Below are positions 10,243 to 18,829 of a DNA stretch of 37,592 nucleotides, in pieces. Numbering within the stretch: position 1 is the first letter of the stretch; each line of letters starts with the position of its first letter. Under the pieces are notes generated by a model. The model ran no database searches and had not been told where the DNA came from. It was given only the letters and a program-made list of their open reading frames with translations. The position numbers and the translations under genes were made by a program. The DNA lies in contig DATCZS010000052.1 of NCBI GenBank assembly GCA_036525795.1, positions 1 through 37,592 of the forward strand, given 5' to 3'. This DNA comes from DATCZS01 sp036525795 (GTDB lineage: Bacteria; Actinomycetota; Acidimicrobiia; Spongiisociales; ZC4RG35).

Positions 10243-10524
10243 ATGGGACGGGTCGAGAAGAAGCTGTTCGCCATCGCCGATGCGCTCCTGGCGCTCGACG
10301 AAGAACGGGCCCTGGTGGCGGCCGAGCTCAACGCCCACATGCACATCGACGACGACACCCAGCGCGACGCCGTCGTCTCGGGGACGAATCTCGACCGGCT
10401 GGAAGCATCCTCCACCGCCGCCGACGTGCGCCGGTTCCAGCGCCGCCTCGACCAGATCGCCGCCAAACGCCAGCGCCTGGAACACAAGCGGGCGTTGCTG
10501 CTCCCCCGGGTGATGGACAACTGA
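10243..10524 (+). CDS. Small coiled-coil protein, function unknown
   Basis: 93 residues, soluble, with no signal peptide or membrane segment. The sequence is rich in Ala, Leu, Arg and acidic residues. Helices at about 1-32 and 58-90 (FQRRLDQIAAKRQRLEHKRALLL) look like coiled coil. I do not recognise a family. Support for its being real comes from a leaderless promoter directly upstream, GC-biased third positions, and a heptad array starting immediately after its stop codon, as seen after polA. It is divergent from tRNA-Leu and convergent with trpA. Confidence 0.75.
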   Translation: MGRVEKKLFAIADALLALDEERALVAAELNAHMHIDDDTQRDAVVSGTNLDRLEASSTAADVRRFQRRLDQIAAKRQRLEHKRALLLPRVMDN

Positions 10525-10671
10525 GGCGTCGCACGTCGCACGCCTCACGTCACACGTCGCACGTCACACGCCTCACGTCGCTCGTCGCTCGTCGCAGGTC
10601 GCAGGTCACACGTCGCTCGTCGCAGGTCGCAGGTCCCAAGTCGCAAGGTCTTGGGTGATGGGTCGTGGGTC
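10525..10671. repeat. Longest heptad array (21 units), CACGTCG-type
   Basis: Twenty-one consecutive 7-base units start at the base after the TGA of the small gene. Early units are CACGTCG, CACGCCT or CACGTCA. They drift through CTCGTCG and CAGGTCG to CAAGTCG and finally TTGGGTG, ATGGGTC and GTGGGTC. The phase never slips. The gradual drift suggests old, decaying units at the right end. No intrinsic terminator is evident between the convergent genes. Confidence 0.92.
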
Positions 10672-10689
10672 ATGCCCCCGCCAGGCGTC

Positions 10690-10764
10690 GCCGAGCGAAG
10701 CGAAGCGCAAGGGACCCAAGACTCGAGACCCAAGACTCGAGACCCAAGACGCCGAGCGAAGCGA
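10690..10764. repeat. 14-bp direct repeats flanking a 5-unit heptad run
   Basis: GCCGAGCGAAGCGA occurs at 10690-10703 and again at 10751-10764, the second copy 4 bases beyond the trpA stop. Between them (10714-10748) ACCCAAG and ACTCGAG alternate for five units, again in 7-base phase. Confidence 0.85.
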
Positions 10765-10768
10765 GGTC

Positions 10769-11569
10769 TCAGTGCAGCGCTGCCGCCAGCTCGGCGACGG
10801 CCGCGCCCACCGATTCGGCGGCGGCCTGGGGCGTCTCTGCGTCCAGCACCCGCCGGACGAGGGCCGAGCCGACGATGACTCCATCGACATGGGCCGCGGC
10901 CGACCGGGCTTGTTCGGCGGTGGAGATCCCCACGCCGGCCACGATGGGGGTGTCGGTGATGCGGCGGATCCGTTCCGACAGCTGGGCGATCCGGGCACCG
11001 GCGTCATGGCGCTCCCCGGTGACGCCCATCTCGGCCACCGCGTAGATGAACACCGGGTCGGCCTCGGCCACGCGGCGCACCCGGTCGTCGGTCGAGGTGG
11101 GGGCGGCGAACAGCACCATGCCCAGACCGTGACGTCGGGCCGCCTCGACGAACGGGGCCGCCTCTTCGATCGGCAGGTCAGGGACGATCAGGCCATCGGC
11201 ACCCCGCTCTGCCAATCCCGCACAGAATCCGTCGACTCCCCGTCTCAGAACCGGGTTCACATAGGTCATCGCCAGAACCGGCCGGTCGCAGGCCGACGAC
11301 ACGGCTCCGACCAGGTCGAGGCTCACCGAGAGCGTCGCTCCCCTGGCGATCGCCTGGTCGCTCCCCCGCTGGATCACCGGTCCGTCCATCAGCGGGTCGG
11401 TGTACGGGATGCCGACCTCGAATCCGTCCGCTCCCGCCGCCGCCATCGCCTCGAACACGGCAACCGAGCTCGCGGGATCGGGCAGGCCGGCGGTCATGAA
11501 CGGCAACAGAACCGTCGTCCCGTGTTCGGCCGCCTCGGCGAACAGGGACCGGAGCCGGGCCTCCCCCAT
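10769..11569 (-). CDS. trpA: Tryptophan synthase alpha chain
   Basis: 266 residues, normal length. It cleaves indole-3-glycerol phosphate to indole, which passes to TrpB. The active-site pair is present: E51 in FEVGIPYTDP and D62 in PLMDGP. The phosphate-binding end of the barrel (GVGIST; VIVGSALV) is intact. Its ATG shares one base with the trpB stop (TGATG), so the two are translationally coupled. It is the last gene of the trpCFBA run; the 3' side is a long heptad-repeat region. Confidence 0.97.
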   Translation of the reverse strand: MGEARLRSLFAEAAEHGTTVLLPFMTAGLPDPASSVAVFEAMAAAGADGFEVGIPYTDPLMDGPVIQRGSDQAIARGATLSVSLDLVGAVSSACDRPVLAMTYVNPVLRRGVDGFCAGLAERGADGLIVPDLPIEEAAPFVEAARRHGLGMVLFAAPTSTDDRVRRVAEADPVFIYAVAEMGVTGERHDAGARIAQLSERIRRITDTPIVAGVGISTAEQARSAAAHVDGVIVGSALVRRVLDAETPQAAAESVGAAVAELAAALH

Positions 11570-12756
11570 CAGAGATTCCCCTTGCGGAAGCGTCCGATCT
11601 GTTCGACGTCCTTGTCACCCCGCCCGGAGACGTTCAGCAGCACCGTCCTGCCGGCCAGGCTCTCCGCCTCACGGGCGATCCACGCCACCCCGTGGGCCGT
11701 CTCGAGCGCCGGGATGATCCCCTCGGTGCGGGCGAGCAACTCGACCCCGTCCAGCGCCTCGTCGTCTGTCACCGAGACGTAGCGGGCGAGACCGGACTGG
11801 TGGAAATAGGCGTGTTCCGGTCCGACCCCCGGGTAGTCGAGCCCTGCGGATATCGAGTGCGCCTCGAGGATCTGGCCTTCGTCGTCTTGCAGCATGTATG
11901 TGCGGGTTCCGTGGATCACCCCCGGGGACCCCGCCCCGATGGAGGCGCCATGGCGTCCGGTCGCGATTCCGTGACCCGCCGCCTCCACCCCGACCAGGTC
12001 GATCCCCCGGCCGGCCAGGGGGTGGAACATGCCCATGGCATTGGACCCGCCTCCCACGCAGGCGACCGCCACGTCGGGCAGGTGGCCGGCCATCTGCTCG
12101 AGCACCTCCTCGCCGATGACCTTCTGGAATTCGCGCACCATCCACGGGAACGGATGCGGCCCCACCACAGAGCCGATGATGTAGTGCGAGCGATCGACGG
12201 TCGCCACCCAGTCGCGCATGGCCTCGCTGACGGCATCCTTCAGCGTGCCCGCCCCGCTGGTGACCGAGATCACGCGCGTCCCGAGGATCTCCATGCGGAG
12301 CACGTTGAGCGCCTGGCGCTCGATGTCAACCGCCCCCATGAAGACGTCGCACTCGAGGCCGAGGAACGCGGCGGCGGTGGCGGTCGCCACGCCATGCTGA
12401 CCTGCACCGGTCTCCGCGATGACGCGCGGCTTGCCCATCCGCTCGGCGAGGAGTCCCTGACCGATGGCGTTGTTGATCTTGTGCGCCCCGGTGTGCGCCA
12501 GGTCCTCGCGCTTCAGCAGGACCCTCACCCCCAGACGCTCGGAGAGACGGGGAGCCTCGTGCAGCGGTGTGGGACGTCCGACGAACTCGCGCAGGATGGA
12601 GTGGTACCGGTCCACGAACGCCGGGTCGGACCACGCTTCGGTGAATGCCGCCTCCAGCTCTGCCAGGGCGGGCATCAGGGTCTCGGGGGCGAAGGTCCCC
12701 CCGAACTCCCCGAACCGCCCCCGAGCATCCGGGCGTTCCATTCGTGCCGTGGTCAT
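11569..12756 (-). CDS. trpB: Tryptophan synthase beta chain
   Basis: 395 residues from ATG at 12756, which overlaps the trpF stop (ATGA). The PLP lysine is K93 in HTGAHKINNA, the catalytic Glu is in AETGAGQHG, and the phosphate cup is GGGSNA. The enzyme joins indole and serine to make tryptophan, as an alpha2beta2 complex with TrpA. The frame is open far upstream, but that part lies within trpF and is not trpB-like. Confidence 0.97.
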   Translation of the reverse strand: MTTARMERPDARGRFGEFGGTFAPETLMPALAELEAAFTEAWSDPAFVDRYHSILREFVGRPTPLHEAPRLSERLGVRVLLKREDLAHTGAHKINNAIGQGLLAERMGKPRVIAETGAGQHGVATATAAAFLGLECDVFMGAVDIERQALNVLRMEILGTRVISVTSGAGTLKDAVSEAMRDWVATVDRSHYIIGSVVGPHPFPWMVREFQKVIGEEVLEQMAGHLPDVAVACVGGGSNAMGMFHPLAGRGIDLVGVEAAGHGIATGRHGASIGAGSPGVIHGTRTYMLQDDEGQILEAHSISAGLDYPGVGPEHAYFHQSGLARYVSVTDDEALDGVELLARTEGIIPALETAHGVAWIAREAESLAGRTVLLNVSGRGDKDVEQIGRFRKGNL

Positions 12757-13361
12757 GCGGTCCGCGCCTCCTCGACGAACCGGCGGATCCGCTCCGGATC
12801 CTTCACACCGGGCGCAGACTCTAGGCCGCTCGATGCGTCTACTCCCCAGGGGTGGCACTCGCCCACGGCCTCCCGCACGTTGTCTGGGTCGAGCCCGCCC
12901 GCCAGCACCCACGGCCTGTCGACCGACCCGAGGAAGGAAGGATCCCAGCGGGCTCCCGTGCCGCCATGCCGGTGGGGATCGTGGGTGTCGAGCAGCGGAA
13001 CCTGGTCGAGCGGGATCTCGCCGAGGTCGACGGGCCCGGCGACTGCGACCGGACGGAGCACCGAGAGGCCGGCGGCGCGGGCGGCGGCGGCGACCGCGGC
13101 GGAAGTGGAACCATGAGGTTGAACCCCGGTGACTCCGCTGCGACCGGCAGCCTCCATCGCCTCTTCGGGTGACGCCTCGACCATCACGAGGTAGGTGGCG
13201 AGCCTGCCTGCGGCGACCTCGGTCAGCCGGGCGGCACGGTCGAGCGATACCCGCCGCGGGGACGATTCGGCGAGCACCAGTCCGATCGCATCCGCCCCTG
13301 AGCGCGCCGCCACCTCGACGTCGTCCGGCTCGCGCAGCCCGCACACCTTGACCCAGGTCAT
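12753..13361 (-). CDS. trpF: Phosphoribosylanthranilate isomerase
   Basis: 202 residues from ATG at 13361, overlapping the trpC stop (ATGA). It carries the general base C7 in VKVCGLR and the general acid D125 in LLDTHD, followed by the GGTG phosphate loop. The stretch usually written VQLHG reads VQPHG here. It is a (beta/alpha)8 barrel that converts PRA to CdRP, the substrate of TrpC. A longer frame to 13763 lies out of phase inside trpC and is rejected. Confidence 0.95.
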   Translation of the reverse strand: MTWVKVCGLREPDDVEVAARSGADAIGLVLAESSPRRVSLDRAARLTEVAAGRLATYLVMVEASPEEAMEAAGRSGVTGVQPHGSTSAAVAAAARAAGLSVLRPVAVAGPVDLGEIPLDQVPLLDTHDPHRHGGTGARWDPSFLGSVDRPWVLAGGLDPDNVREAVGECHPWGVDASSGLESAPGVKDPERIRRFVEEARTA

Positions 13362-14134
13362 GACGCTCCGCGCAGCGCGGCCAGAAGTCCGCCGGGGTCC
13401 TCCGCCCGCACCAGGCTCTCCCCCACCAGCACGGCGTCGTAGCCCGCGTCCCTCAGCCGGGCGGCGTCGGCGGCGGTGTGGACACCGCTCTCGGCGATCC
13501 TGGCCGCCGCCCTTTCCAGGATCGGCGCCAGTCTCTCCGATGTGGCGAGATCCACCTCGAAGGTGGTGAGGTCGCGATTGTTGACGCCCACGATGGACGC
13601 CCCGAGGGCCATCGCCCGCTCCGCCTCGGCTTCGGTGTGGACCTCGACGAGGGCATCGAGCCCGGCCTCGCCGGCGGCCGCCAGCAACTCGGCCGCGGCC
13701 GCGTCGTCGAGGATCGCAAGGATCAGCAGCACCGCATCGGCTCCCATCGCCCTCCCCTCCCACACCTGGACCGGCTCGAGGGTGAAGTCCTTGCGAAGCA
13801 CCGGCACCGCGACCTCCGCCCGCACGACTCGCAGGTCGGCGTCGGAGCCGTCGAAGTGGTCCGGTTCGGTCAGCACCGAGATGGCGGCGGCGCCTCCCTC
13901 GACGTATCGCCTCGCCTGGCCGGCGGGGTCCAGCGTGGAGGAGAGCACGCCGCGCGACGGAGACCTCCGCTTGATCTCGGCGATCACCGAGAGGCCGGGG
14001 GCGGTGATCGCCTGAGAGAATCCCCGGGCGGCGGGCATCTCGAGGGCGCGCCTGCGCAGCTCATCTCCCCGGGGACGGAGCCCCGCCAGACGGGCCCGGG
14101 TGGAAGCGACGATCGGGTCGAGCATCGCCTGCAT
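13358..14134 (-). CDS. trpC: Indole-3-glycerol phosphate synthase
   Basis: 258 residues if the start is the ATG at 14134; ATG at 14125 is the alternative, and by analogy with TrpC of mycobacteria the protein begins close to LDPIV. A GTG at 14167 that overlaps the sensor-kinase stop (GTGA) is also possible and would mean direct coupling to the two-component genes. Family motifs are VIAEIKRRSPSRG, VLRKDF, VEVHTE, GVNNRDL and AESGV. The enzyme closes the indole ring (CdRP to indole-glycerol phosphate). No Shine-Dalgarno is obvious for any of the three starts. Confidence 0.93.
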   Translation of the reverse strand: MQAMLDPIVASTRARLAGLRPRGDELRRRALEMPAARGFSQAITAPGLSVIAEIKRRSPSRGVLSSTLDPAGQARRYVEGGAAAISVLTEPDHFDGSDADLRVVRAEVAVPVLRKDFTLEPVQVWEGRAMGADAVLLILAILDDAAAAELLAAAGEAGLDALVEVHTEAEAERAMALGASIVGVNNRDLTTFEVDLATSERLAPILERAAARIAESGVHTAADAARLRDAGYDAVLVGESLVRAEDPGGLLAALRGAS

Positions 14135-14163
14135 CGTAGGAGCAGCCCGGTTCGGTCCGACGA

Positions 14164-15552
14164 TCACGCCACCGGGGCGGGGAAGCGAACCGTGAACACC
14201 GTCCGGTCGGCGGTGGAGGTCGCGGCCACCGTGCCGCCCATCGCCCGCGTGATGGCCTCGACGATCGACAGGCCCAGCCCGGAGCCTTCCGGCCGGACCC
14301 CCCGGTACTTCCGGGCGACGTAGAACCGCTCGAACAGGTGGGGAAGATCGTCCGTCTCGATCCCGGGGCCGGTGTTCGACACCGACAGCTCCACCATCTC
14401 CCCGGCCGGACGCAGAGCGAGATCGATCGCTCCCATCTCGGGAGTGAATCTGAGGGCGTTTTCGCACAGATTGCCCACGATCTGGCCGATCCGATCCGGA
14501 TCCACCCAACGCACACCGGTCGGTTCGACCTGGACCGAACAGCGGACCCTGAGCGCGCCTGCCCGGTCGGCGTACGCCTCCGCCAGGCCCGAGACGTGGG
14601 CGGCGACGTCCACCGGCTCTGGCCTGAGCCCGAACTCGGCCGACTCGAGCCGGGCGAGGAGCATGACGTCTTCGATCAACCGCCTCAGCCGCGTCACCTC
14701 GACGCCCATCACCGCCGCCACCCTCCTGACTTCGGCGGCGTCCCCCACCCCGTCCTCCAGAGCCTCGGCGTAGCCGGTGATCGTGGTGAGCGGGGTGCGG
14801 AGGTCGTGGCCGACCGCCAGCAGGAACTGGCGCTCGCGCTCGCGGGAATCCTCCAGCTGAGATGCCATCCGGTTGAAGGACTCGGCCACGGTGCGCACCT
14901 CGTCGGTCCCACCCACCTCAGCCCTGGCCGAAAGGTCGCCGGCCGACAACGACGATGCGGCCCCCGCCACCGATCGGAGGCGGCGGGTGAGGCCCCGGGA
15001 CAGCACCTGGGCGAGCGCCAGGGCGACCAGCGCCACCGCGGCCACCACGACGAGCAGCACGCCCCGGGGAACCTCGACGTCGACGGGGGCCGCCCGGCTG
15101 AGGAGCACCACGATCGTGGCGTCGTTGACCGGTGTCGCCACCGGAACGGCGACGGCGAGGACCGAGCCGTCCGCGGTGGGAAGGTCCACAGACAGGCTCT
15201 CACCCTCAACGAGCGCAGCGGTGTCGAGACCGAGCTCGGCGATCGCCGGACGTCCGACGACGTTGCCGCGGGGCCCGACGGCGAAGAACGAAAGCTCGCT
15301 TCCTCCCGCCGCCCGCCGCAGGGCGGCGAGATCGAGACGATCCACCGCCCGGTTCTCGAGGAGGGCGGCCACCACCCTCCGATCGTCGAGACGGGGCGAG
15401 ATCAACTCGACCACCACGTTGGCGGCCCGCGCCAGCTCGGCCCGTGTGGCGTTGGTGCGGACTGCGTTGATGCTGCCGATCGCCACACCGGAGAGCAGCA
15501 CGGCCGTCAGAGCCGCCACCCCGAAGATCGACCAGAAGAACCGCCGGCGCAT
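14164..15552 (-). CDS. Sensor histidine kinase (HAMP, HisKA, HATPase)
   Basis: 462 residues from ATG at 15552, which shares a base with the regulator stop (TGATG). Transmembrane segments at about 8-29 and 162-183 flank an extracytoplasmic sensor of about 130 residues without a recognised fold. HAMP follows at about 184-236, HisKA with phospho-acceptor H249 (AVGHDLRTPLT), then the ATPase N box (NLCENALRF, N365), G1 (NTGPGIE), F box and G2 (GSGLGLSIVEA). The architecture is that of a complete membrane-bound kinase paired with the OmpR-type regulator just upstream. The signal is unknown. Its location directly before trpC is unusual. Confidence 0.95.
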   Translation of the reverse strand: MRRRFFWSIFGVAALTAVLLSGVAIGSINAVRTNATRAELARAANVVVELISPRLDDRRVVAALLENRAVDRLDLAALRRAAGGSELSFFAVGPRGNVVGRPAIAELGLDTAALVEGESLSVDLPTADGSVLAVAVPVATPVNDATIVVLLSRAAPVDVEVPRGVLLVVVAAVALVALALAQVLSRGLTRRLRSVAGAASSLSAGDLSARAEVGGTDEVRTVAESFNRMASQLEDSRERERQFLLAVGHDLRTPLTTITGYAEALEDGVGDAAEVRRVAAVMGVEVTRLRRLIEDVMLLARLESAEFGLRPEPVDVAAHVSGLAEAYADRAGALRVRCSVQVEPTGVRWVDPDRIGQIVGNLCENALRFTPEMGAIDLALRPAGEMVELSVSNTGPGIETDDLPHLFERFYVARKYRGVRPEGSGLGLSIVEAITRAMGGTVAATSTADRTVFTVRFPAPVA

Positions 15553-16220
15553 CAGTCGCCCAGCCTGTATCCGACCCCCCACACGGTCACCAGCGGAAGG
15601 CCATCCAGCTTCTTGCGGAGCTGGCGCACGTGCACATCGACGGTGCGGGTCTCCCCGAAGTAGTCATAGCCCCACACCGCGTTGAGGATCTGGGACCTCG
15701 ACAGCGCCAGTCCCCGATTCGCCGCCAGGTACCAGAGCAGGTCGAACTCGCGGGCGGTCGGCTCAACGGACTCCCCCGACGGCGTGGTCACACGGCGGCG
15801 ACCGCTGTCCACCACGAAGCCGCCGACATCCACCGCCGACTGGGCGGTGGGAGCCTCCTCTGACCGGCGCAGCACGGCCTTCACCCGGGCGAGCAGCTCG
15901 CGGGGCGAAAACGGCTTCGTGACGTAGTCGTCCGCACCGAGTTCGAGGCCGACCACCGTGTCCACCTCCGAATCGCGGGCAGTCAGCATGATGATCGGCA
16001 CGTTGGAGGTGGCGCGGATCTTGCGACAGACCTCGACCCCGTCCATCCCCGGCAGATTCAGATCGAGCAGGATGGCGCTGACATCGCGGGTCTTCAGGCG
16101 CCGAAGACCGTCCTCACCGTCCGGAGCGTGGAAGAAGCGGAATCCGTCGCGCTCGAAGAACCCGCGCAGCATCTCGGCGATGTTGTCCTCGTCTTCGATG
16201 AGCAGGATCGACTTTGTCAT
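15552..16220 (-). CDS. OmpR/PhoB-family response regulator
   Basis: 222 residues from ATG at 16220 with GGAGGT 5 bases upstream. The receiver domain (1-120) has D10/E11, phospho-acceptor D53 (LLDLNLPG), T80 and K102. The winged-helix DNA-binding domain (about 130-222) ends in the usual VTVWGVGYRL. An upstream direct repeat of two 7-base half-sites with 11-base period (16260-16277) fits self-regulation. It is co-translated with the sensor kinase. Confidence 0.96.
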   Translation of the reverse strand: MTKSILLIEDEDNIAEMLRGFFERDGFRFFHAPDGEDGLRRLKTRDVSAILLDLNLPGMDGVEVCRKIRATSNVPIIMLTARDSEVDTVVGLELGADDYVTKPFSPRELLARVKAVLRRSEEAPTAQSAVDVGGFVVDSGRRRVTTPSGESVEPTAREFDLLWYLAANRGLALSRSQILNAVWGYDYFGETRTVDVHVRQLRKKLDGLPLVTVWGVGYRLGD

Positions 16221-16259
16221 CCCAACCTCCGCGCAGTCGGCCTCACCCTCGACCCGGGT

Positions 16260-16277
16260 TGTAAGAGGAGTGTGAGA
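16260..16277 (-). promoter_or_regulatory. Operator-like 11-base-period direct repeat before the response regulator
   Basis: Plus-strand reading TGTAAGA-GGAG-TGTGAGA. Two 7-base half-sites start 11 bases apart, the layout bound by OmpR/PhoB dimers. It is 40-57 bases upstream of the regulator start within a 103-base gap, and the likely -10 (TACAAC on the minus strand) overlaps the nearer half-site. Confidence 0.45.
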
Positions 16278-16323
16278 GACCGGTGAGCAGATGATGCCAT
16301 CGCGCCAGGGAGATCCCCGGGGT

Positions 16324-17247
16324 TTACGGCATTGAGGGCCCGGCCATCGGCAGGGCGCGGACGACCGCAGAGACACGTTCATCTGCCCAGCGGATCTCCA
16401 CCCTGTCTCCGGGCTCCACCTCGCGCCGGATCAGCCCCAGACCGATCGGAGCTCCCATTTCGAGGGAATCCGCCACCGATGTGATGGTTCCCACCTCCCG
16501 GTCGCCCGCCCACACGGCTGCGCCCTCCGCCCCACCGGCGTCTCCGGCGATCACCAGCCCGCACAGGCGCCGGTTGACGTGGCCTCTGGAGTCGATTCGA
16601 GCCACCAGCTCTTGACCCAGGTAGCAGCCCTTGGTGAAGCTGACCGCCTCCGGAACCAGCCCGGACTCCTGAGGAATCGTCGACTCGTCGACGTCGAGGT
16701 CCATCACCGGCTCCCCGGCAGCCACCCGGATTGCCGTCACCGCCGCCGAACCGACCGTCACCACGCCGTTCGCCACCCGATCGCCCACCACGACCACTCG
16801 CTCGACCGGGCCCTCCAGCGCGGCGAGCAGCCTGCCATCTTCTTCGTTCCAGCCATTTCCGGCGCCGGTCACCTCCCTGGCCTTGGGGCCCCACACGACG
16901 ACGAGCGGCCGTTCGTCCACCTCGATGTCCGCCTTCACCCGGATCCGGTAGTGGCCGAGGTCCTCCGTGAGCATCCCGCCGCGACCCTCGTCGACGAGAA
17001 GGCCGACCCGGCCCTCGCCGCGGAGCACCCAGAGCAGATGGCGCAGCTTCCCCTGCGGCTGGAGGAAGAACGACCGTCCGACCCCGCCCGGCTGCATGGC
17101 CGCGAGGTCCTGGGTGAGGAGTCCGTCGAGGAATCGCACCGCGTCGGGCCCCACCACCCACACGAGATCGAACCCGCCCTCGGCCAGTCCGGCCTCCTCG
17201 AGGATGGCGCGCTGGCCGGCCCCCTGCTCGCCGGCGACCGGGCTCAC
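16324..17247 (-). CDS. ygfZ: YgfZ/GcvT-like folate-binding protein (Fe-S cluster repair)
   Basis: 307 residues from GTG at 17247, overlapping the trpE stop (GTGA). It has the diagnostic KGCYLGQE motif at 206-213 with Cys208. The rest resembles the aminomethyltransferase fold (FLDGLLTQDL; FFLQPQGKL; RIDSRGHVNRRL). YgfZ proteins bind tetrahydrofolate and help mature or repair Fe-S enzymes; they do not cleave glycine. It is co-transcribed after trpE. The pairing with tryptophan genes is probably positional rather than functional. Confidence 0.92.
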   Translation of the reverse strand: MSPVAGEQGAGQRAILEEAGLAEGGFDLVWVVGPDAVRFLDGLLTQDLAAMQPGGVGRSFFLQPQGKLRHLLWVLRGEGRVGLLVDEGRGGMLTEDLGHYRIRVKADIEVDERPLVVVWGPKAREVTGAGNGWNEEDGRLLAALEGPVERVVVVGDRVANGVVTVGSAAVTAIRVAAGEPVMDLDVDESTIPQESGLVPEAVSFTKGCYLGQELVARIDSRGHVNRRLCGLVIAGDAGGAEGAAVWAGDREVGTITSVADSLEMGAPIGLGLIRREVEPGDRVEIRWADERVSAVVRALPMAGPSMP

Positions 17248-18713
17248 GGCATCACCTCCGCCCGGGCGATGGCTGCCAGCGCCGCAGCGGCCTTGCTCAT
17301 CGTCTCGTCGTATTCTGCCGCCGGATCGGAATCCGCCACGATGCCCGCACCCGCCTGAACCCATGCCTTGCGATCCGCCGCCACCACGGTGCGGAGGCAG
17401 ATGGCCGTGTCGACGTTGCCGGAGAAATCCAGATACCCCACCGCACCCGCGTACGGCCCGCGCATCACCGGCTCGAGTTCGTCGATGATCTCCATCGCCC
17501 TGACCTTGGGGGCGCCCGAGACGGTGCCGTGGGGGAAGGTCGCCCGGATCACGTCGACCGGCCCCACCCCGGGCCGCACCGTGCCGGAGACGCCTGACAC
17601 GATGTGCATCACGTGGCTGTAGCGCTCGATCACCATCAGGTCGTCGACCGACACGGTGCCGAACTCGCACACCCTGCCGAGGTCGTTCCTGGCGAGGTCG
17701 ACCAGCATCACGTGCTCTGCACGCTCCTTGGGGTCCTCCAGGAGCTCGCCCTCGAGCCGCCGGTCCTCCTCTTCGGTGGCGCCCCTGGGCCGGGTGCCGG
17801 CGATCGGCCGCGAGTATGCGACGCCCTCGCGCACCCGGGTCATCAACTCGGGCGACGATCCGATGACCGAGACCTCCGGGTCGTGCACGTAGAAGAGGAA
17901 CGGGGACGGGTTGATCAGCCGCAGGGCCCGGTACACCGCGAACGGGTCCCCGTCGAACGGCGCCTCCAGCCTCTGGCTCAGGACGATCTGGAAGGCGTCG
18001 CCCGCTGCGATGAACTCCTTGGCGACGAGCACCGCCTCCTCGAAACGGCTCCGCTCGAATGTGGAACGGGTGTCGAGCGAGGGGGCGGCGAGCCCCACGG
18101 GGGCCGGCCGGTACGGGCGCGGCCGGCCCAATCGCTCCAGATCCGCCTCGATCGCCGAGACCGCCGTGAGGTACTGGGACTCGGGATCGTCTCCCACGAA
18201 CACGTTCCGTACCATCACCAGCTGTTGGGTGAACCGGTCTATCGCCGCCAGCGCTCCCACGAACTGGAAGAGGAGCTCGGGGAGGCGACGATCGTCGCGG
18301 GGACGGTTGGGCAGGTGCTCGACATACCGGACGACGTCGTAGCCCAGGTATCCGACCACCCCCGAGTGGAGGGGCGGCAGTCCAGGGAGGTCGGGGGTCC
18401 GGTAGCGGGCGAGGATCGACTCCAGCACCGACAGCGGGTCGCCTTCCCCCAGTTCGACGCCTGCGGCATCGACCTCGCACAGGCCGTCGCGGGCCTTCAG
18501 GGTGAATTCGGGGTCCCATCCCAGGAACGACCACTGCGCCCAGTTCTCGCCCCCCTCCACCGACTCAAGGAGAAACCCGGGTGCGTCGCCCACCAGCTTC
18601 TCGAACGCCGTGACCGGTGTCTCCCGATCCGCCACGATCCGGGTGACGATCGGCACCACCGGGTACTCCTCGGCGAGGTGGAGGAACTCCTCGAGCGACG
18701 GACGGATGGGCAC
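17244..18713 (-). CDS. trpE: Anthranilate synthase component I
   Basis: 489 residues from GTG at 18713. It converts chorismate to anthranilate with a glutaminase partner (TrpG) that is not in this window. The N-terminal LLES (48-51) is the tryptophan feedback-binding motif. The catalytic domain has FQIVLSQR, PSPFLFY, SRPIAGTRPRG, ELLEDPKERAEHVMLVDLARNDLGRV, FPHGTVSGAPKVRAMEIIDELEP and QAGAGIVADSDP, all intact. There is no Shine-Dalgarno: TACTCT ends 7 bases before the GTG, which suggests a leaderless mRNA and therefore no leader-peptide attenuator. Its stop overlaps ygfZ. The frame runs open upstream through the heptad array, but that part is not coding. Confidence 0.96.
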   Translation of the reverse strand: MPIRPSLEEFLHLAEEYPVVPIVTRIVADRETPVTAFEKLVGDAPGFLLESVEGGENWAQWSFLGWDPEFTLKARDGLCEVDAAGVELGEGDPLSVLESILARYRTPDLPGLPPLHSGVVGYLGYDVVRYVEHLPNRPRDDRRLPELLFQFVGALAAIDRFTQQLVMVRNVFVGDDPESQYLTAVSAIEADLERLGRPRPYRPAPVGLAAPSLDTRSTFERSRFEEAVLVAKEFIAAGDAFQIVLSQRLEAPFDGDPFAVYRALRLINPSPFLFYVHDPEVSVIGSSPELMTRVREGVAYSRPIAGTRPRGATEEEDRRLEGELLEDPKERAEHVMLVDLARNDLGRVCEFGTVSVDDLMVIERYSHVMHIVSGVSGTVRPGVGPVDVIRATFPHGTVSGAPKVRAMEIIDELEPVMRGPYAGAVGYLDFSGNVDTAICLRTVVAADRKAWVQAGAGIVADSDPAAEYDETMSKAAAALAAIARAEVMP

Positions 18714-18726
18714 GACCGAGAGAGTA
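18714..18726 (-). promoter_or_regulatory. Leaderless trpE promoter
   Basis: -10 TACTCT (18726-18721 on the minus strand), 7 bases before the GTG. The -35 is unclear. Confidence 0.4.
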
Positions 18727-18756
18727 GAGCCGCTGGAGACCGACGGGGTGGGTCGT

Positions 18757-18797
18757 CCCACGTCGCACGTCGCACGTCCCACGTCGCACGTCTCACG
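18757..18797. repeat. ACGT-core heptad array (6 units) between ccdA and trpE
   Basis: CCCACGT, CGCACGT, CGCACGT, CCCACGT, CGCACGT and a partial CTCACG. It lies 33 bases after the ccdA stop and 44 bases upstream of the trpE start. On the ccdA sense strand the orientation is opposite to that seen after polA. Confidence 0.9.
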
Positions 18798-18829
18798 CCG
18801 GTGGTGGGCCGAGTGCTGCGGGCAGTCCG

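Noticed and set aside
10525..10671. CRISPR array
   Set aside because: Units are 7 bases with no spacers, and no cas genes are present.
16260..16277. Regulator half-site TGTGAGA as part of the ACGTGAG heptad family
   Set aside because: It shares only GTGAGA, has 11-base rather than 7-base spacing and only two copies; treated as an OmpR-type operator instead.
18714..18829. trp leader peptide/attenuator before trpE
   Set aside because: There is no short frame with Trp codons, and the -10 box lies only 7 bases before the GTG.
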